Shown: positions 23,384 through 31,819 of the stretch, one piece after another
Position numbering within the stretch: the stretch's first letter is position 1
Layout: every line of letters begins with the position of its first letter
Origin: JAWLBM01 sp041687675
Lineage (GTDB): Bacteria > Pseudomonadota > Alphaproteobacteria > Rhizobiales > Pleomorphomonadaceae
Length of the DNA stretch: 64,000 nt
Assembly: GCA_041687675.1 (NCBI GenBank)
Contig: JAWLBM010000011.1
Coordinates: forward strand, 1-64,000
Direction: 5' to 3'
Notes under the pieces: model-generated
What the model saw: only the letters and a program-made list of their open reading frames with translations
Told to the model about the DNA's origin: nothing
Databases searched by the model: none
Translations under genes and position numbers: made by a program

Positions 23384-25873
23384 TCACTCGGTGACGAGCC
23401 GCCGCCAGGTCTGGAGGAAGCGATCCCTGCGGATCGGGTCGAGGCCGACGAGGAGACCCGGGCCGAGCGGGATCGGCTGCAGCACGCCCTCCGTCGCCGG
23501 CGGGCCGTCGCCGCCGGGCGGCGTTCCGGCGGCGCCGCGCACCACCGAGCCGAGGGCGGCCGGCCCCGCGACGATCGCCTGGCCGCGCGGCGACAGGGCG
23601 TAGTCGACGAAGGCGCGCGCGGCGTCCGCGTCGTCCGCTTCCCGGCGGATCAGCATCACCCGCGAGAGAACCAGGGTGTAGTCGTCCGGCATCACCACGC
23701 CGAGGCGGCTGTCGTCGCCCGCCCGCGCCAGTGCGTAGGAGCCGAGGACGTTGTAGCCGAGGGCGAGCTCGCCCGCCTCGATCCGGTCGAGGATGCCGGG
23801 GCTGGAGCCGGACAGCACCGCGTCGACCAGGCCGAAGGCGCGGGCGAGGCGCCAGAAGTTGGACGAGATCTGGCTGTCGAGGCTCGCCAGCATGTAGCCG
23901 ACGCCGGAGGCGGCGATGTCGTAGGTTGCGACGCGACCGGCGAGCCGGGCGGCGTTGGTCTCGAGATACTCGGTGAGGGCGAGGTGCGAGCGGGGCGCCT
24001 CGTCGTCGGGTATGAGGTCGCGGTTGTAGACGATCACCGCCGGCTCGAAGGTGAAGCCGAACACCTCCGAGCGCCAGCCGGCCCAGCGGGGCAGGGCGTC
24101 GGCGGCCGGGCTGTCGTGGGCGAGCGCGAAGCCGTCGTTGGCGAGCTTCACCTGCAGGTCCGCCGCCGAGGAGACGAGGAGGTCGACGCCCGGGTCGACG
24201 GTGCCGTCCACGACGCTGCGGTAGAGCGGCAGGGTGTCGGTCTCGACGTAATGCACCGCCACGTCCGGCCGGACCGCCTGGAAATCCCGGATGAGGTACT
24301 CGAAGATCGGCAGGTCGGTGGTGCCGAGGATGGTGAGCGTCGGCCCGCCCGGCTCGGCCGCGGGGTAGAGCGTTCCGGCGGCGCGCGCCTCGGGCCCCGG
24401 CCAGGCGAGCGCCGCGAGGAGCGCGAGGCCGAGCGCCGCCGCCGCCCGGGACGGCGTCGAGGCCGGCGCGGCGGCTTGCGCGGCCACCGGCAGCTCGACC
24501 ACGGCGGCGAGCCCGCCGCCGTCGCGGTCGCAGAGCGCCAGCGTGCCGCCATGGGCCTCGGCGACGGTCCGGGCGATCGACAGGCCGAGGCCGGAGCCCG
24601 GCCGGCCGGCGCCGGTCGGCCCGCGGGCGAAGCGTTCGAGGACCCGCAGCTTGTCCTCGGCGCCGAGCCCCGGCCCGCGGTCGGCGACGGTGATCCGGAC
24701 CCGTCCGCCGGCGGCCTCCGCCGCCACCTCCACCGGCCCGTCGCCGCCGTAGGCGAGGGCGTTGGCGACGAGGTTGAGGAGCATCTCGCGCAGCGTCAGC
24801 CGGTCGCCGGTGACGGTCGCCGCCGCGGCCGAGGGATCGATGCGTATCGACAGCCGGTCGGCCTCCTCCCGCTCGAGGCGGCGGGGGACGCCGTCGAGGA
24901 TCGCCGCCAGCGGCACCGCCTCGGTCTCGCGGGTGCCGAGCCGATGCGCCACGGTCGCCTCCATGAGCAGCTGGCCGACGAGTTCGCTCGCCTGCACCGC
25001 GTTGGCGTGGATGCGGCTGACGCGCGCCCTCAGCGCCTGCTCGTCCGGCTCGTCGAGGGCGACCTCGGCCTGGGCGCGCAGGGCGGCGAGCGGCGTGCGC
25101 ACCTGGTGCGCGGCGTCGACCACCACGCCGGACAGCGCGTCCATCGCCGACTGCAGCCGTCGCATGAAGTCGTTGAGGCTGGCGACGAGGCCGCCGACCT
25201 CCACCGGCACCGGCAGCAGCAGCGGCGAGACGTCGTTCGGCGCCCGCCGGCGAAGCTCGCGCTCGATTCCGGCGAGCGGGGCGAAGGCGCGGCGGACCAC
25301 CAGCCGGACGAGCAGGAGCGCGACCGCGAGCACCGCCAGCACCGGCACCACCGCCCGGCTGACGATCTCGGCGGCGAGCGCGCCCCGGGCGTCGCGCGTC
25401 TCGGCGACGCGGATGGTGACCCAGCCGGCGTTGCGGGTGCGCGAGATCAGCCTGCCGACGGTGACGAGGCGGATCGGCTCTTCCTTGTAGACGAGGTCGG
25501 CGTAGGCCGGTTCCGGCCCGGCGGCGGGCGGCGCCTCGGGGGCGAGGTCGTCGTAGCCCGCGACCAGCGCGCCGTCGGGAGCGAGCACCTGGTAGTAGAC
25601 CCGGTCGCCGCCGGGCTCCAGCATGGCGAAGGCGGCGAAGGGCAGCTCCACCGTCACCCGGTCGTCCTCGACCTGCACCGCGCCGGCGATGGTGAGCGCC
25701 GACGCGGTGATCAGCCGGTCGAAGGCGCGGTCCGCGGCCTGCTCCGCCCAGAGCCAGATCACCGCCACGGTGAGCGCCGCCGTCGGCAGCAGCACGGCGA
25801 GCGCGGCCAGCAGCACGCGCCGCTGGATCGACTCCGGCCGTGGCCGGAGGGCGGGGGACTCAGGCGCCGTCAT
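23384..25873 (-). CDS. tctE: TctE-like sensor histidine kinase fused to a periplasmic binding protein
   Basis: The 829-residue continuous frame has two parts. Residues 1-463 are a sensor kinase: helix 20-42, periplasmic sensor to about 165, helix 172-194, linker, phospho-acceptor His256 in DAAHQVRTPLAALRAQ, N-box NLVANALAYGG (367-377), G1 DRGPGLG (398-404) and G2 GSGLGLSIA (427-434). A third hydrophobic stretch (478-498, ending PEARAAG) looks like a signal anchor. It is followed by about 320 residues of an iron-type ABC solute-binding domain (LTILGTTDLPIFEYLIRDFQ, GVGYMLASLDSQIS, GYNVLGSYALARA). The binding domain would face the periplasm. A separate internal start for it cannot be excluded. 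The gene overlaps tctD by 14 bp. Confidence 0.88.
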   Translation of the reverse strand: MTAPESPALRPRPESIQRRVLLAALAVLLPTAALTVAVIWLWAEQAADRAFDRLITASALTIAGAVQVEDDRVTVELPFAAFAMLEPGGDRVYYQVLAPDGALVAGYDDLAPEAPPAAGPEPAYADLVYKEEPIRLVTVGRLISRTRNAGWVTIRVAETRDARGALAAEIVSRAVVPVLAVLAVALLLVRLVVRRAFAPLAGIERELRRRAPNDVSPLLLPVPVEVGGLVASLNDFMRRLQSAMDALSGVVVDAAHQVRTPLAALRAQAEVALDEPDEQALRARVSRIHANAVQASELVGQLLMEATVAHRLGTRETEAVPLAAILDGVPRRLEREEADRLSIRIDPSAAAATVTGDRLTLREMLLNLVANALAYGGDGPVEVAAEAAGGRVRITVADRGPGLGAEDKLRVLERFARGPTGAGRPGSGLGLSIARTVAEAHGGTLALCDRDGGGLAAVVELPVAAQAAAPASTPSRAAAALGLALLAALAWPGPEARAAGTLYPAAEPGGPTLTILGTTDLPIFEYLIRDFQAVRPDVAVHYVETDTLPLYRSVVDGTVDPGVDLLVSSAADLQVKLANDGFALAHDSPAADALPRWAGWRSEVFGFTFEPAVIVYNRDLIPDDEAPRSHLALTEYLETNAARLAGRVATYDIAASGVGYMLASLDSQISSNFWRLARAFGLVDAVLSGSSPGILDRIEAGELALGYNVLGSYALARAGDDSRLGVVMPDDYTLVLSRVMLIRREADDADAARAFVDYALSPRGQAIVAGPAALGSVVRGAAGTPPGGDGPPATEGVLQPIPLGPGLLVGLDPIRRDRFLQTWRRLVTE

Positions 25874-26534
25874 CGAGCCGGGCCATGTAGCCGGTGCCGC
25901 GCACCGTGACGATCCCGACGCCGCCGCCCTTCAGCTTGCGGCGCAGGCGCGAGACCTGCAGCTCCAGCGCGTTCACCGAGACGTCGTCCGAGAGGTCGAA
26001 CACCTGGGTCATCAGCCGCTCCTTCAGCACCACCTGGCCAAGCCGGCCGACCAGCACCTCGAGCAGGCGGAATTCGCGCCGGCCGCAGTCGACCGGCTGT
26101 CCGGCGATGGCGACGGTGCGGCTGGCGAGGTCGATCGACAGCCGGCCGACCACGGCGACGCTGGAGGTGAGGCCCGCGGGGCGGCGCATCACCGCCCGCA
26201 GGCGGGCCTCGAACTCCCTGAGGTCGAAGGGCTTCACCAGGTAGTCGTCGGCGCCGAGGTCGAGCAGCGAGACCCGGTCGTCGATCTCCGAGCGGGCGGT
26301 GATCACCAGCACCGGCGTGCCGCCGCCGCCGCGGCGGATCTCGCGGAGCAGCGAGAAGCCGTCGCGGCCGGGCAGCTGGATGTCGAGCACCACCGCGTCG
26401 AAGGCCTCCTCGGCGAGGCGGTCCGCCGCGGCGTCGCCGGCGCGCAGCCACTCGACGGCGTAGCCGGCCGAGCGCAGCCGCGCGGCGAGCGCGTCTCCGA
26501 GATCCTCCGAGTCCTCGACCAGCAGGATGCGCAT
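25860..26534 (-). CDS. tctD: Two-component response regulator, OmpR family
   Basis: The 224-residue regulator has a receiver domain with the acidic pair EDSED near the N-terminus, phospho-acceptor Asp in VVLDIQLPG, Thr/Ser in VITAR and Lys in DDYLVKPF. A C-terminal winged helix follows (GRREFRLLEVLVGRLGQVV; VNALELQVSRLRRKLKG; VRGTGYMA). It is the TctD/QseB branch. I used ATG 26534, directly before RILLVED, rather than an upstream start. It pairs with the overlapping downstream kinase and probably activates tctCBA. Confidence 0.93.
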   Translation of the reverse strand: MRILLVEDSEDLGDALAARLRSAGYAVEWLRAGDAAADRLAEEAFDAVVLDIQLPGRDGFSLLREIRRGGGGTPVLVITARSEIDDRVSLLDLGADDYLVKPFDLREFEARLRAVMRRPAGLTSSVAVVGRLSIDLASRTVAIAGQPVDCGRREFRLLEVLVGRLGQVVLKERLMTQVFDLSDDVSVNALELQVSRLRRKLKGGGVGIVTVRGTGYMARLDDGA

Positions 26535-26593
26535 CCCCGTCCTCCGGCCCGACAATCCCAGAGAAGGAGCGGCAAGATCAAGGAAGGATCGGC

Positions 26594-26706
26594 TAGAGCG
26601 CTTTCCGATCAGGTGGACTCACCTGATCGACGAGAAACCGCTCCAGATTCGAAGCTTGAGCATATTCATGTCGTTCAGATCGGTTCGATCTGAACGGAAC
26701 ATGCTC
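26594..26706. repeat. Multi-palindrome intergenic repeat element
   Basis: The element starts with the TAGAGCG motif that opens a common Rhizobiales intergenic element. It contains a perfect 10-bp inverted repeat CGATCAGGTG/CACCTGATCG (26606-26615, 26620-26629), nested between AGAGCG and CGCTCC. A second unit has arms GTTCAGATCG/CGATCTGAAC (26673-26682, 26686-26695) inside GAGCAT...ATGCTC (26658-26663, 26701-26706). Base composition is much lower in GC than the neighbours. It separates the dehydrogenase gene from tctD and could act as a terminator on either strand. Confidence 0.7.
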
Positions 26707-27613
26707 AGAGCTCCGCCGGGAAGCCGGGCGCGCGAAGGTCGAGGCCGACCTCGTCCTCGAGCAGCTTGACCACCATCGACGACCAGGCGAAGCCGCCGTA
26801 GGCCGCGCGGGCCTGGTCGAAGCTCTCCGCCGTGCGGCTCGCCAGCGCCAGCGGGACCCCCAGCCGCTGGCCGTAGCCGAGCGCGAAGCCGAGGTCCTTC
26901 ACCGCGAGGTCCATGGTGAAGTTGATGTTGTAGCTGCCGTTGAGGATCACCTGGCTCTCGGTCTCGTGGACGAAGCTGTTGCCGGAACTCGCCTTGATCG
27001 CCCGGAAGGCCTTGCCGAGGTCGAGCCCGCCGGCCCGCGCCAGCATCAGCGCCTCGCCGGCGGCGACGAGATGGATGAAGGCGAGCATGTTGGTGATCAC
27101 CTTGATCAGCATGGCGCTGCCGAGCGGGCCCATGTGGATGATCTCGCCGCCCATCGCCGCGAAGGCCGGCCGGTGCGCCTCGAACGCCGCCTCGTCGCCG
27201 CCGACGAGGATGGTGATCTTCCCCGCCGCCGCCAGGTGGACGCCGCCGGTGACCGGCGCCTCCAGCACGGCGATGCCGCGGCCCGCGGCGATCTCGGTCA
27301 CCCGGGCGATCTCCGCCTCGTCGGTGGTGCTCATCTCGATCCAGGTGCCGCCCGGGCGGAGCCCCTCGAGCACGCCGCGCGGGCCGCGCACCACGGCCGC
27401 CGAGACGGCCGGCGAGGGCAGGCAGGTGATCACCGCGTCGCTGGCGGCGGCGACCGCCGCCGCATCCGGGGCCGACCGGGCGCCGAGCGCGGTGAGGCGC
27501 TCCACCGCCGCCGGGTCGCGGTCGTGGACGGTGACGTCGAAGCCGGCGCGGACGAGGCTGGAGGCGAGGTGGCGGCCGAGGTGGCCGAGGCCGATGAAGC
27601 CGTAGCGGATCAC
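26705..27613 (-). CDS. NAD(P)-dependent beta-hydroxyacid dehydrogenase
   Basis: The 302-residue enzyme is of the 3-hydroxyisobutyrate / tartronate-semialdehyde reductase family. Its N-terminal Rossmann motif is FIGLGHLGRHLASSL. The substrate loop EAPVTGGVHLAAAGKITILVGGD and the catalytic lysine region IKVITNMLAFIHLVAAGEAL (Lys in the first turn) are clear. It probably oxidises or reduces a short hydroxy or semialdehyde acid made downstream of the neighbouring dehydratase. GTG 27613 has GGGAGA upstream and lies 18 bp after the dehydratase gene, so the two form an operon. Confidence 0.9.
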   Translation of the reverse strand: MIRYGFIGLGHLGRHLASSLVRAGFDVTVHDRDPAAVERLTALGARSAPDAAAVAAASDAVITCLPSPAVSAAVVRGPRGVLEGLRPGGTWIEMSTTDEAEIARVTEIAAGRGIAVLEAPVTGGVHLAAAGKITILVGGDEAAFEAHRPAFAAMGGEIIHMGPLGSAMLIKVITNMLAFIHLVAAGEALMLARAGGLDLGKAFRAIKASSGNSFVHETESQVILNGSYNINFTMDLAVKDLGFALGYGQRLGVPLALASRTAESFDQARAAYGGFAWSSMVVKLLEDEVGLDLRAPGFPAEL

Positions 27614-27631
27614 GTGGGGTGTCTCCCGGGG

Positions 27632-28843
27632 TCAGTGTCCCGGCCCGACCGGGCCGTAGGTGGGTACGAGGTGGAGTTCGTCGCCCTCGTAGGGGTGGGC
27701 GCGGGCGACCTCCTCGTCGACCTCGACGCCGAGGCCCGGTTCCGTGGGCGGGATCACATGGCCGTCCTCCCAGCGGATGGGCCGCTTCAGGATCCTGGCG
27801 TGGAAGCCGTCCCAGCGCTCGATGCTCTCGAGGATGAGGAAGTTGGGGATCGCCGCGGCCAGCGCGATGTTGGCGGCGCCGACCACCGGGCCGCAGTAGA
27901 GGTGCGGCGCCACCTGGGCGTAGTGCGCCTCGGCCATCGCCGCGATCGCCCGGGCCTCGAGGATGCCGCCGACCCGGCCGAGGTTCGGCTGCAGGATCGC
28001 CGCGGCGCCGGTCTCCAGCACGCGGGCGAACTCGAAGCGGGTCGTCAGCCGCTCGCCGGTGGAGACCGGGATGGAGGTCGCCCGGGCCACCTCGGCCATC
28101 CGCTCCGGCATCTCCGGCGGCACCGGCTCCTCGAACCAGAGCGGGTCGTAGGGCTCGAGCCGGCGGGCGAGGCGGATCGCGCCGGCGGTGGTGAACTGGC
28201 CGTGGGTGCCGAACAGGAGGTCGCAGCGCGGCCCCACCGCCTCGCGGATCCGCCGGCAGAAGGCCTCGGAGAGGTCGAGCCGCTCCAGCGAGGGCATCCG
28301 CGGGTCGAGGGTGGAATAGGCCCCGGCCGGGTCGAACTTCACCGCCGTGAAGCCCTGGGCGAGATACTCCAGCGCCCGCTCGGCGGCGGCGTCCGGGTCG
28401 TCGTAGACCGGGGAGGCGGAATAGGCGTGCTCGCCGGCCTCGAAGCGCGGGTAGAGGTAGGTGTAGGTCCTCAGCCGCTCGCGCACGCGCCCGCCGATGA
28501 GGTCCACCACCGACCGCCCGGTCGCCTTGCCGGCGATGTCGAGGAGCGCCATCTCGATGCCGGAGAGCACGCCGGAGAGGGAGATGTCCGGCCGGCCGGA
28601 GTAGCCGCGGCCGTAGACGTCGCGCCAGAGCGCGGTGACGCGGAAGGGGTCGGCGCCGACCACGTGCCGCTCGCAGACGTCGGCCACCATCGCCGCCACG
28701 ACCTTCGGCCCGAAGGTGGCGCCGTAGACCTCGCCCCAGCCGGTGACGCCACCGGCGACCAGCTTGACGAAGACGAAGTAGCGGCCGCCGGCATAGGGCG
28801 GCGGGTTGCCGACGACGAAGGTCTCGAAGTCCGTGATCCGCAT
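27632..28843 (-). CDS. Enolase-superfamily sugar-acid dehydratase / cycloisomerase
   Basis: The 403-residue protein belongs to the mandelate racemase/muconate lactonising group. It has the capping N-domain, general base Lys169 in AVKFDPAG, metal-binding region DLLFGTHGQF (Asp208, His214), WFEEPVPPE (Glu238) and STGERL (Glu264), and the C-terminal catalytic His in VAPHLYCGP. The FGTHGQF pattern with APHLYCG suggests a sugar-acid (aldonate or aldarate) dehydratase rather than a racemase. The exact substrate cannot be read. I chose ATG 28843 as the domain start. It is the first gene of the unit that continues with the hydroxyacid dehydrogenase; the Tct genes follow on the same strand. Confidence 0.88.
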   Translation of the reverse strand: MRITDFETFVVGNPPPYAGGRYFVFVKLVAGGVTGWGEVYGATFGPKVVAAMVADVCERHVVGADPFRVTALWRDVYGRGYSGRPDISLSGVLSGIEMALLDIAGKATGRSVVDLIGGRVRERLRTYTYLYPRFEAGEHAYSASPVYDDPDAAAERALEYLAQGFTAVKFDPAGAYSTLDPRMPSLERLDLSEAFCRRIREAVGPRCDLLFGTHGQFTTAGAIRLARRLEPYDPLWFEEPVPPEMPERMAEVARATSIPVSTGERLTTRFEFARVLETGAAAILQPNLGRVGGILEARAIAAMAEAHYAQVAPHLYCGPVVGAANIALAAAIPNFLILESIERWDGFHARILKRPIRWEDGHVIPPTEPGLGVEVDEEVARAHPYEGDELHLVPTYGPVGPGH

Positions 28844-29072
28844 CCGCCCCCCTCCCGCTGGCCGCCCCGAGTGTCGGACGATCCGAGCGCTCCTGCCAAC
28901 CCCCGGGGAACCGCGGGGCGGCGCCGAAGGCGACACGGCCGGGTGAGGGATCCGCCATCTTCGGCCCGCCGCGCCCCCGCCGCTGCCCATTGCCTGGGCA
29001 ACTGGCGCCCCGGCGGGCAGGCCCCTTGCCGAACCCCGCAGCCATGCTGCGCGGGTGCGCGATCGCCGGCGA

Positions 29073-29097
29073 CTGGCATGCTTCTTGTTGGTATGAT
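29073..29097 (+). promoter_or_regulatory. Candidate promoter of the NitT/TauT transporter operon
   Basis: Two readings overlap. CTGGCATG-CTTC-TTGTT (29073-29089) resembles a sigma-54 -24/-12 element but has T instead of C in both conserved cores. TG-G-TATGAT (29089-29097) is an extended -10 with 5 of 6 matches and no clear -35. I favour the second. Confidence 0.35.
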
Positions 29098-29131
29098 CGC
29101 GAAGGTCGGTGGTCCTGATCCGGAGGGAAGC

Positions 29132-30160
29132 ATGTCGACGAGAACGGGTTCGTGGCTCTGCGCGGGCGTGGCGGCGCTGGTCGCCTCGCTGGCGGCGGCG
29201 GGGTCGGCCATGGCCGAGACCGCGGTCAAGTTCACGCTGGACTGGAAGTTCGAGGGTCCGTCCGCGCCCTTCCTCGTGGCGCTGGAGAAGGGCTACTACG
29301 CGGCCGAGGGCCTCGACGTCACCATCGACACCGGCGCCGGCTCCACCGAGGCCTTGCCGCGGGTGGCGAGCGGGGCCTACCAGATGGGATTCGGCGACAT
29401 CAACTCGCTGGTCAAGTTCCGGGACCAGAACCCGGACCTCGACGTCAAGGCGGTGATGATGATGTACGACGTCCCGCCCTTCGCCATCGTCGGCCGCAAG
29501 AGCCTCGGCATCACCGGCTGGCAGGACCTCGCCGGCAAGAAGCTCGGCGCCCCGCCGCCGGACGGCGCCTTCGCCCAGTGGCCGGCCTTCGTCGAGGTGA
29601 ACGGCATCGACACCTCCTCGATCACCATCGAGAGCATCGGCTTCCCGGTGCGCGAGCCGATGCTTGCGCAGGGGGCCGTCGACGCGGTGTTCGGCTTCTC
29701 CTTCTCGGTCACCATGAACCTCAAGGCCGCCGGCGTGCCGGACGACGACATCTCGGTGATCCTGATGTCGAGGAACGGGCTCGACCTCTACGGCAACGCC
29801 ATCCTGGTCAACCCGGCCTTCGCCGCGGAAAACCCGGAGGCGGTGAAGGGCTTCGTGCGCGCGACGATCAAGGGCGTGATGGACACCGTCGCCGACCCGG
29901 CCTCGGCGGTGAAGCTGGTGCTCGCCCGCAACGACGTCGCCCGGGAGGAGGTCGAACTGGAGCGGCTGAAGCTCGCCATCGCCGACAACATCGTCACCGA
30001 CGCGGTGAAGGCGAACGGCTTCGGCGGCGTCGACTACGGCCGCCTCGCCCGCTCGATCGAGCAGATCGGCTACGGCTACGACTTCCGGTCGGAGGTGAGG
30101 GCGGAGGACGTGTTCGTCGACACCTACCTGCCGCCGGCCGCGGAGCGGATGATCCCCTGA
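29132..30160 (+). CDS. NitT/TauT-type ABC transporter, binding protein
   Basis: The 342-residue periplasmic protein is of the NMT1/THI5-like family, with a signal peptide (AALVASLAAAGSAMA). The mature start KFTLDWKFEGPSAPFLVALEKGYYAAEGLDVTI and the GSTEALPRVASGAYQMGFGD loop are typical. Ligands in the family include sulfonates, nitrate, riboflavin-like and pyrimidine (HMP) compounds. ATG 29132 has CGGAGGGAAG upstream. No thiamine gene and no TPP riboswitch is nearby, so a thiamine-precursor role is not supported. It is the first gene of a three-gene ABC operon. Confidence 0.9.
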   Translation: MSTRTGSWLCAGVAALVASLAAAGSAMAETAVKFTLDWKFEGPSAPFLVALEKGYYAAEGLDVTIDTGAGSTEALPRVASGAYQMGFGDINSLVKFRDQNPDLDVKAVMMMYDVPPFAIVGRKSLGITGWQDLAGKKLGAPPPDGAFAQWPAFVEVNGIDTSSITIESIGFPVREPMLAQGAVDAVFGFSFSVTMNLKAAGVPDDDISVILMSRNGLDLYGNAILVNPAFAAENPEAVKGFVRATIKGVMDTVADPASAVKLVLARNDVAREEVELERLKLAIADNIVTDAVKANGFGGVDYGRLARSIEQIGYGYDFRSEVRAEDVFVDTYLPPAAERMIP

Positions 30161-30239
30161 CGCCCGACCACCGGCCGGCGCGCGGATCCCGGAGCCCGGG
30201 CCGGCGCGCCGGCCCGAGCCTCCGGAGCAGGTCGCCCGC

Positions 30240-31028
30240 ATGTCCGTACCCGTCAGCCTCACCGGCGTCTCGCACCGCTACGGCGGCGCCGGCGGCACGC
30301 TCGCCCTCGACGGCTGCAGCCTCGAGGTCCGCGCCGGCGCGTTCGCCGCCGTGGTGGGTCCCTCCGGCTGTGGCAAGTCCACGCTGATGAAGCTCGCCAC
30401 AGGGCTGCAGTTTCCCTTCGCCGGGACGGTGACGGTCGCCGGCGAGCGGGTGACGAAGCCCGTCACCATGGCCGGCATGGCCTTCCAGAACCCGACGATG
30501 CTGCCCTGGCGGACGACGCTCGACAACGTCATGCTGCCGCTCGAGATCGTGCAGCCGCACCGCTCGCGCCTGCGGTCCGGGCGCAAGGCCTACGAGGAGA
30601 CGGCGGAGGCCCTGCTCGCCACCGTCGGCCTCGCCGGCTTCGGCTCGAAGTACCCCTGGGAGCTCTCGGGCGGCATGCAGCAGCGCGCCAGCCTCTGCCG
30701 GGCGCTGATCCACGAGCCGGACCTCCTGATGCTGGACGAGCCCTTCGGGGCGCTCGACGCCTTCACCCGCGAGGAGCTCTGGTGCGTGATCCGCGACCTC
30801 CACGCGGCGCGCGGCTTCACCGTGGTGCTGGTCACCCACGACCTGCGCGAGGCGGTGTTCCTCGCCGACCGCGTCTTCGTGATGAGCGCCCGGCCCGGCC
30901 GCATCGTCGCCGAGCGGGAGGTCGGCTTCCCCCGCCCGCGCGACCTCGAGATCACCTACACGCAAGGCTTCGTCGACGTGGTCCACGAGCTGCGCGGCCA
31001 CATCCGGCAGGCGCGGGAGGCGGCATGA
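30240..31028 (+). CDS. NitT/TauT-type ABC transporter, ATPase
   Basis: The 262-residue ATPase is of the SsuB/TauB/ThiZ group. It has Walker A GPSGCGKST, Q-loop AFQNPTMLPWRTTLDNV (the MLPWRT run is diagnostic), signature LSGGMQQRASLCRAL, Walker B LLMLDEPFGALD and switch LVTHDLREA. It starts 80 bp after the binding-protein gene, and its last codons overlap the permease start (ATGA). Confidence 0.92.
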   Translation: MSVPVSLTGVSHRYGGAGGTLALDGCSLEVRAGAFAAVVGPSGCGKSTLMKLATGLQFPFAGTVTVAGERVTKPVTMAGMAFQNPTMLPWRTTLDNVMLPLEIVQPHRSRLRSGRKAYEETAEALLATVGLAGFGSKYPWELSGGMQQRASLCRALIHEPDLLMLDEPFGALDAFTREELWCVIRDLHAARGFTVVLVTHDLREAVFLADRVFVMSARPGRIVAEREVGFPRPRDLEITYTQGFVDVVHELRGHIRQAREAA

Positions 31029-31816
31029 CGATGGCGCCCGACGCGCGGCCGGGGATCGACTGGGTCCGCCTGTCGCCCTGGCTCTACACCGTCGGCCTGT
31101 TCCTGGTCTGGGAGATCGCGGTCCGGCTCCTCGGCGTGCCGCCCTATGTGCTGCCGGCCCCGACGGCGATCCTCGCCGCCGCCGTGGAGTTCTCCGGCGC
31201 GCTCTGGCGCAACGGGCTGCAGACCCTCTTCACCACGCTCGCCGGTTTCGCGCTCGCCGTGGTCGGCGGGCTCGCGCTCGGGCTCCTGGTCGGCTGGTCG
31301 AGGACCATCTACGCCGGCCTCTACCCGCTGATGATCGGCTTCAACTCGGTGCCGAAGGTGGCGGTGGTGCCGATCCTGGTGCTGTGGTTCGGCATCGGTA
31401 CGGTGCCGGCGATCATCACCGCCTTCCTGATCTCCTTCTTCCCGGTGGTGGTGAACGTCGCCACGGGGCTCGCCACCATCGAGCCGGAGATGGAGGACGT
31501 CCTCAAGGCGCTCGGCGCCAGGAAGCTGGACATCATGCTGAAGGTTGGCATCCCGCGGGCGCTGCCCTACTTCTTCGGCTCGCTGAAGGTCGCCATCACC
31601 CTCGCCTTCGTCGGCTCGGTGGTCGCCGAGACGGTGGCCGCCAACCGCGGGGTCGGCCACATGATGCTGACCGCCCAGTCCAACTTCCAGGTGCCGCTGG
31701 TGTTCGCCGGGCTGTTCGTGCTCGCCATCGAGGGGATCGTCGCCTATGCGGCGATGGCCTGGGTCGAGAAGCGGATGACCGGCTGGGCCCACCGCTCGGG
31801 CTTCGCCCAGACCTGA
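31025..31816 (+). CDS. NitT/TauT-type ABC transporter, permease
   Basis: The 263-residue inner-membrane permease has six helices. The first helix is YTVGLFLVWEIAVRLL, followed by the family motif PPYVLPAPTAILAA. The EAA-type loop MEDVLKALGARKLDIMLKVGIPRALPYFF contacts the ATPase. ATG 31025 overlaps the ATPase stop. The operon closes convergent with a small membrane-protein gene, only 3 bp beyond its stop. Confidence 0.92.
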   Translation: MTMAPDARPGIDWVRLSPWLYTVGLFLVWEIAVRLLGVPPYVLPAPTAILAAAVEFSGALWRNGLQTLFTTLAGFALAVVGGLALGLLVGWSRTIYAGLYPLMIGFNSVPKVAVVPILVLWFGIGTVPAIITAFLISFFPVVVNVATGLATIEPEMEDVLKALGARKLDIMLKVGIPRALPYFFGSLKVAITLAFVGSVVAETVAANRGVGHMMLTAQSNFQVPLVFAGLFVLAIEGIVAYAAMAWVEKRMTGWAHRSGFAQT

Positions 31817-31819
31817 CCC

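Noticed and set aside
22730..25909. 1059-codon plus-strand frame opposite tctC and the kinase fusion
   Set aside because: Low-complexity translation without domains. The opposite strand encodes recognisable proteins throughout.
29073..29089. Sigma-54 promoter
   Set aside because: Both invariant positions carry T instead of C (TGGCAT and TTGT), so it is noted only as an alternative to the extended -10 element.
28844..29131. TPP riboswitch before the THI5-like transporter
   Set aside because: The conserved CTGAGA and ACCTGA-type boxes of the thiamine element are absent.
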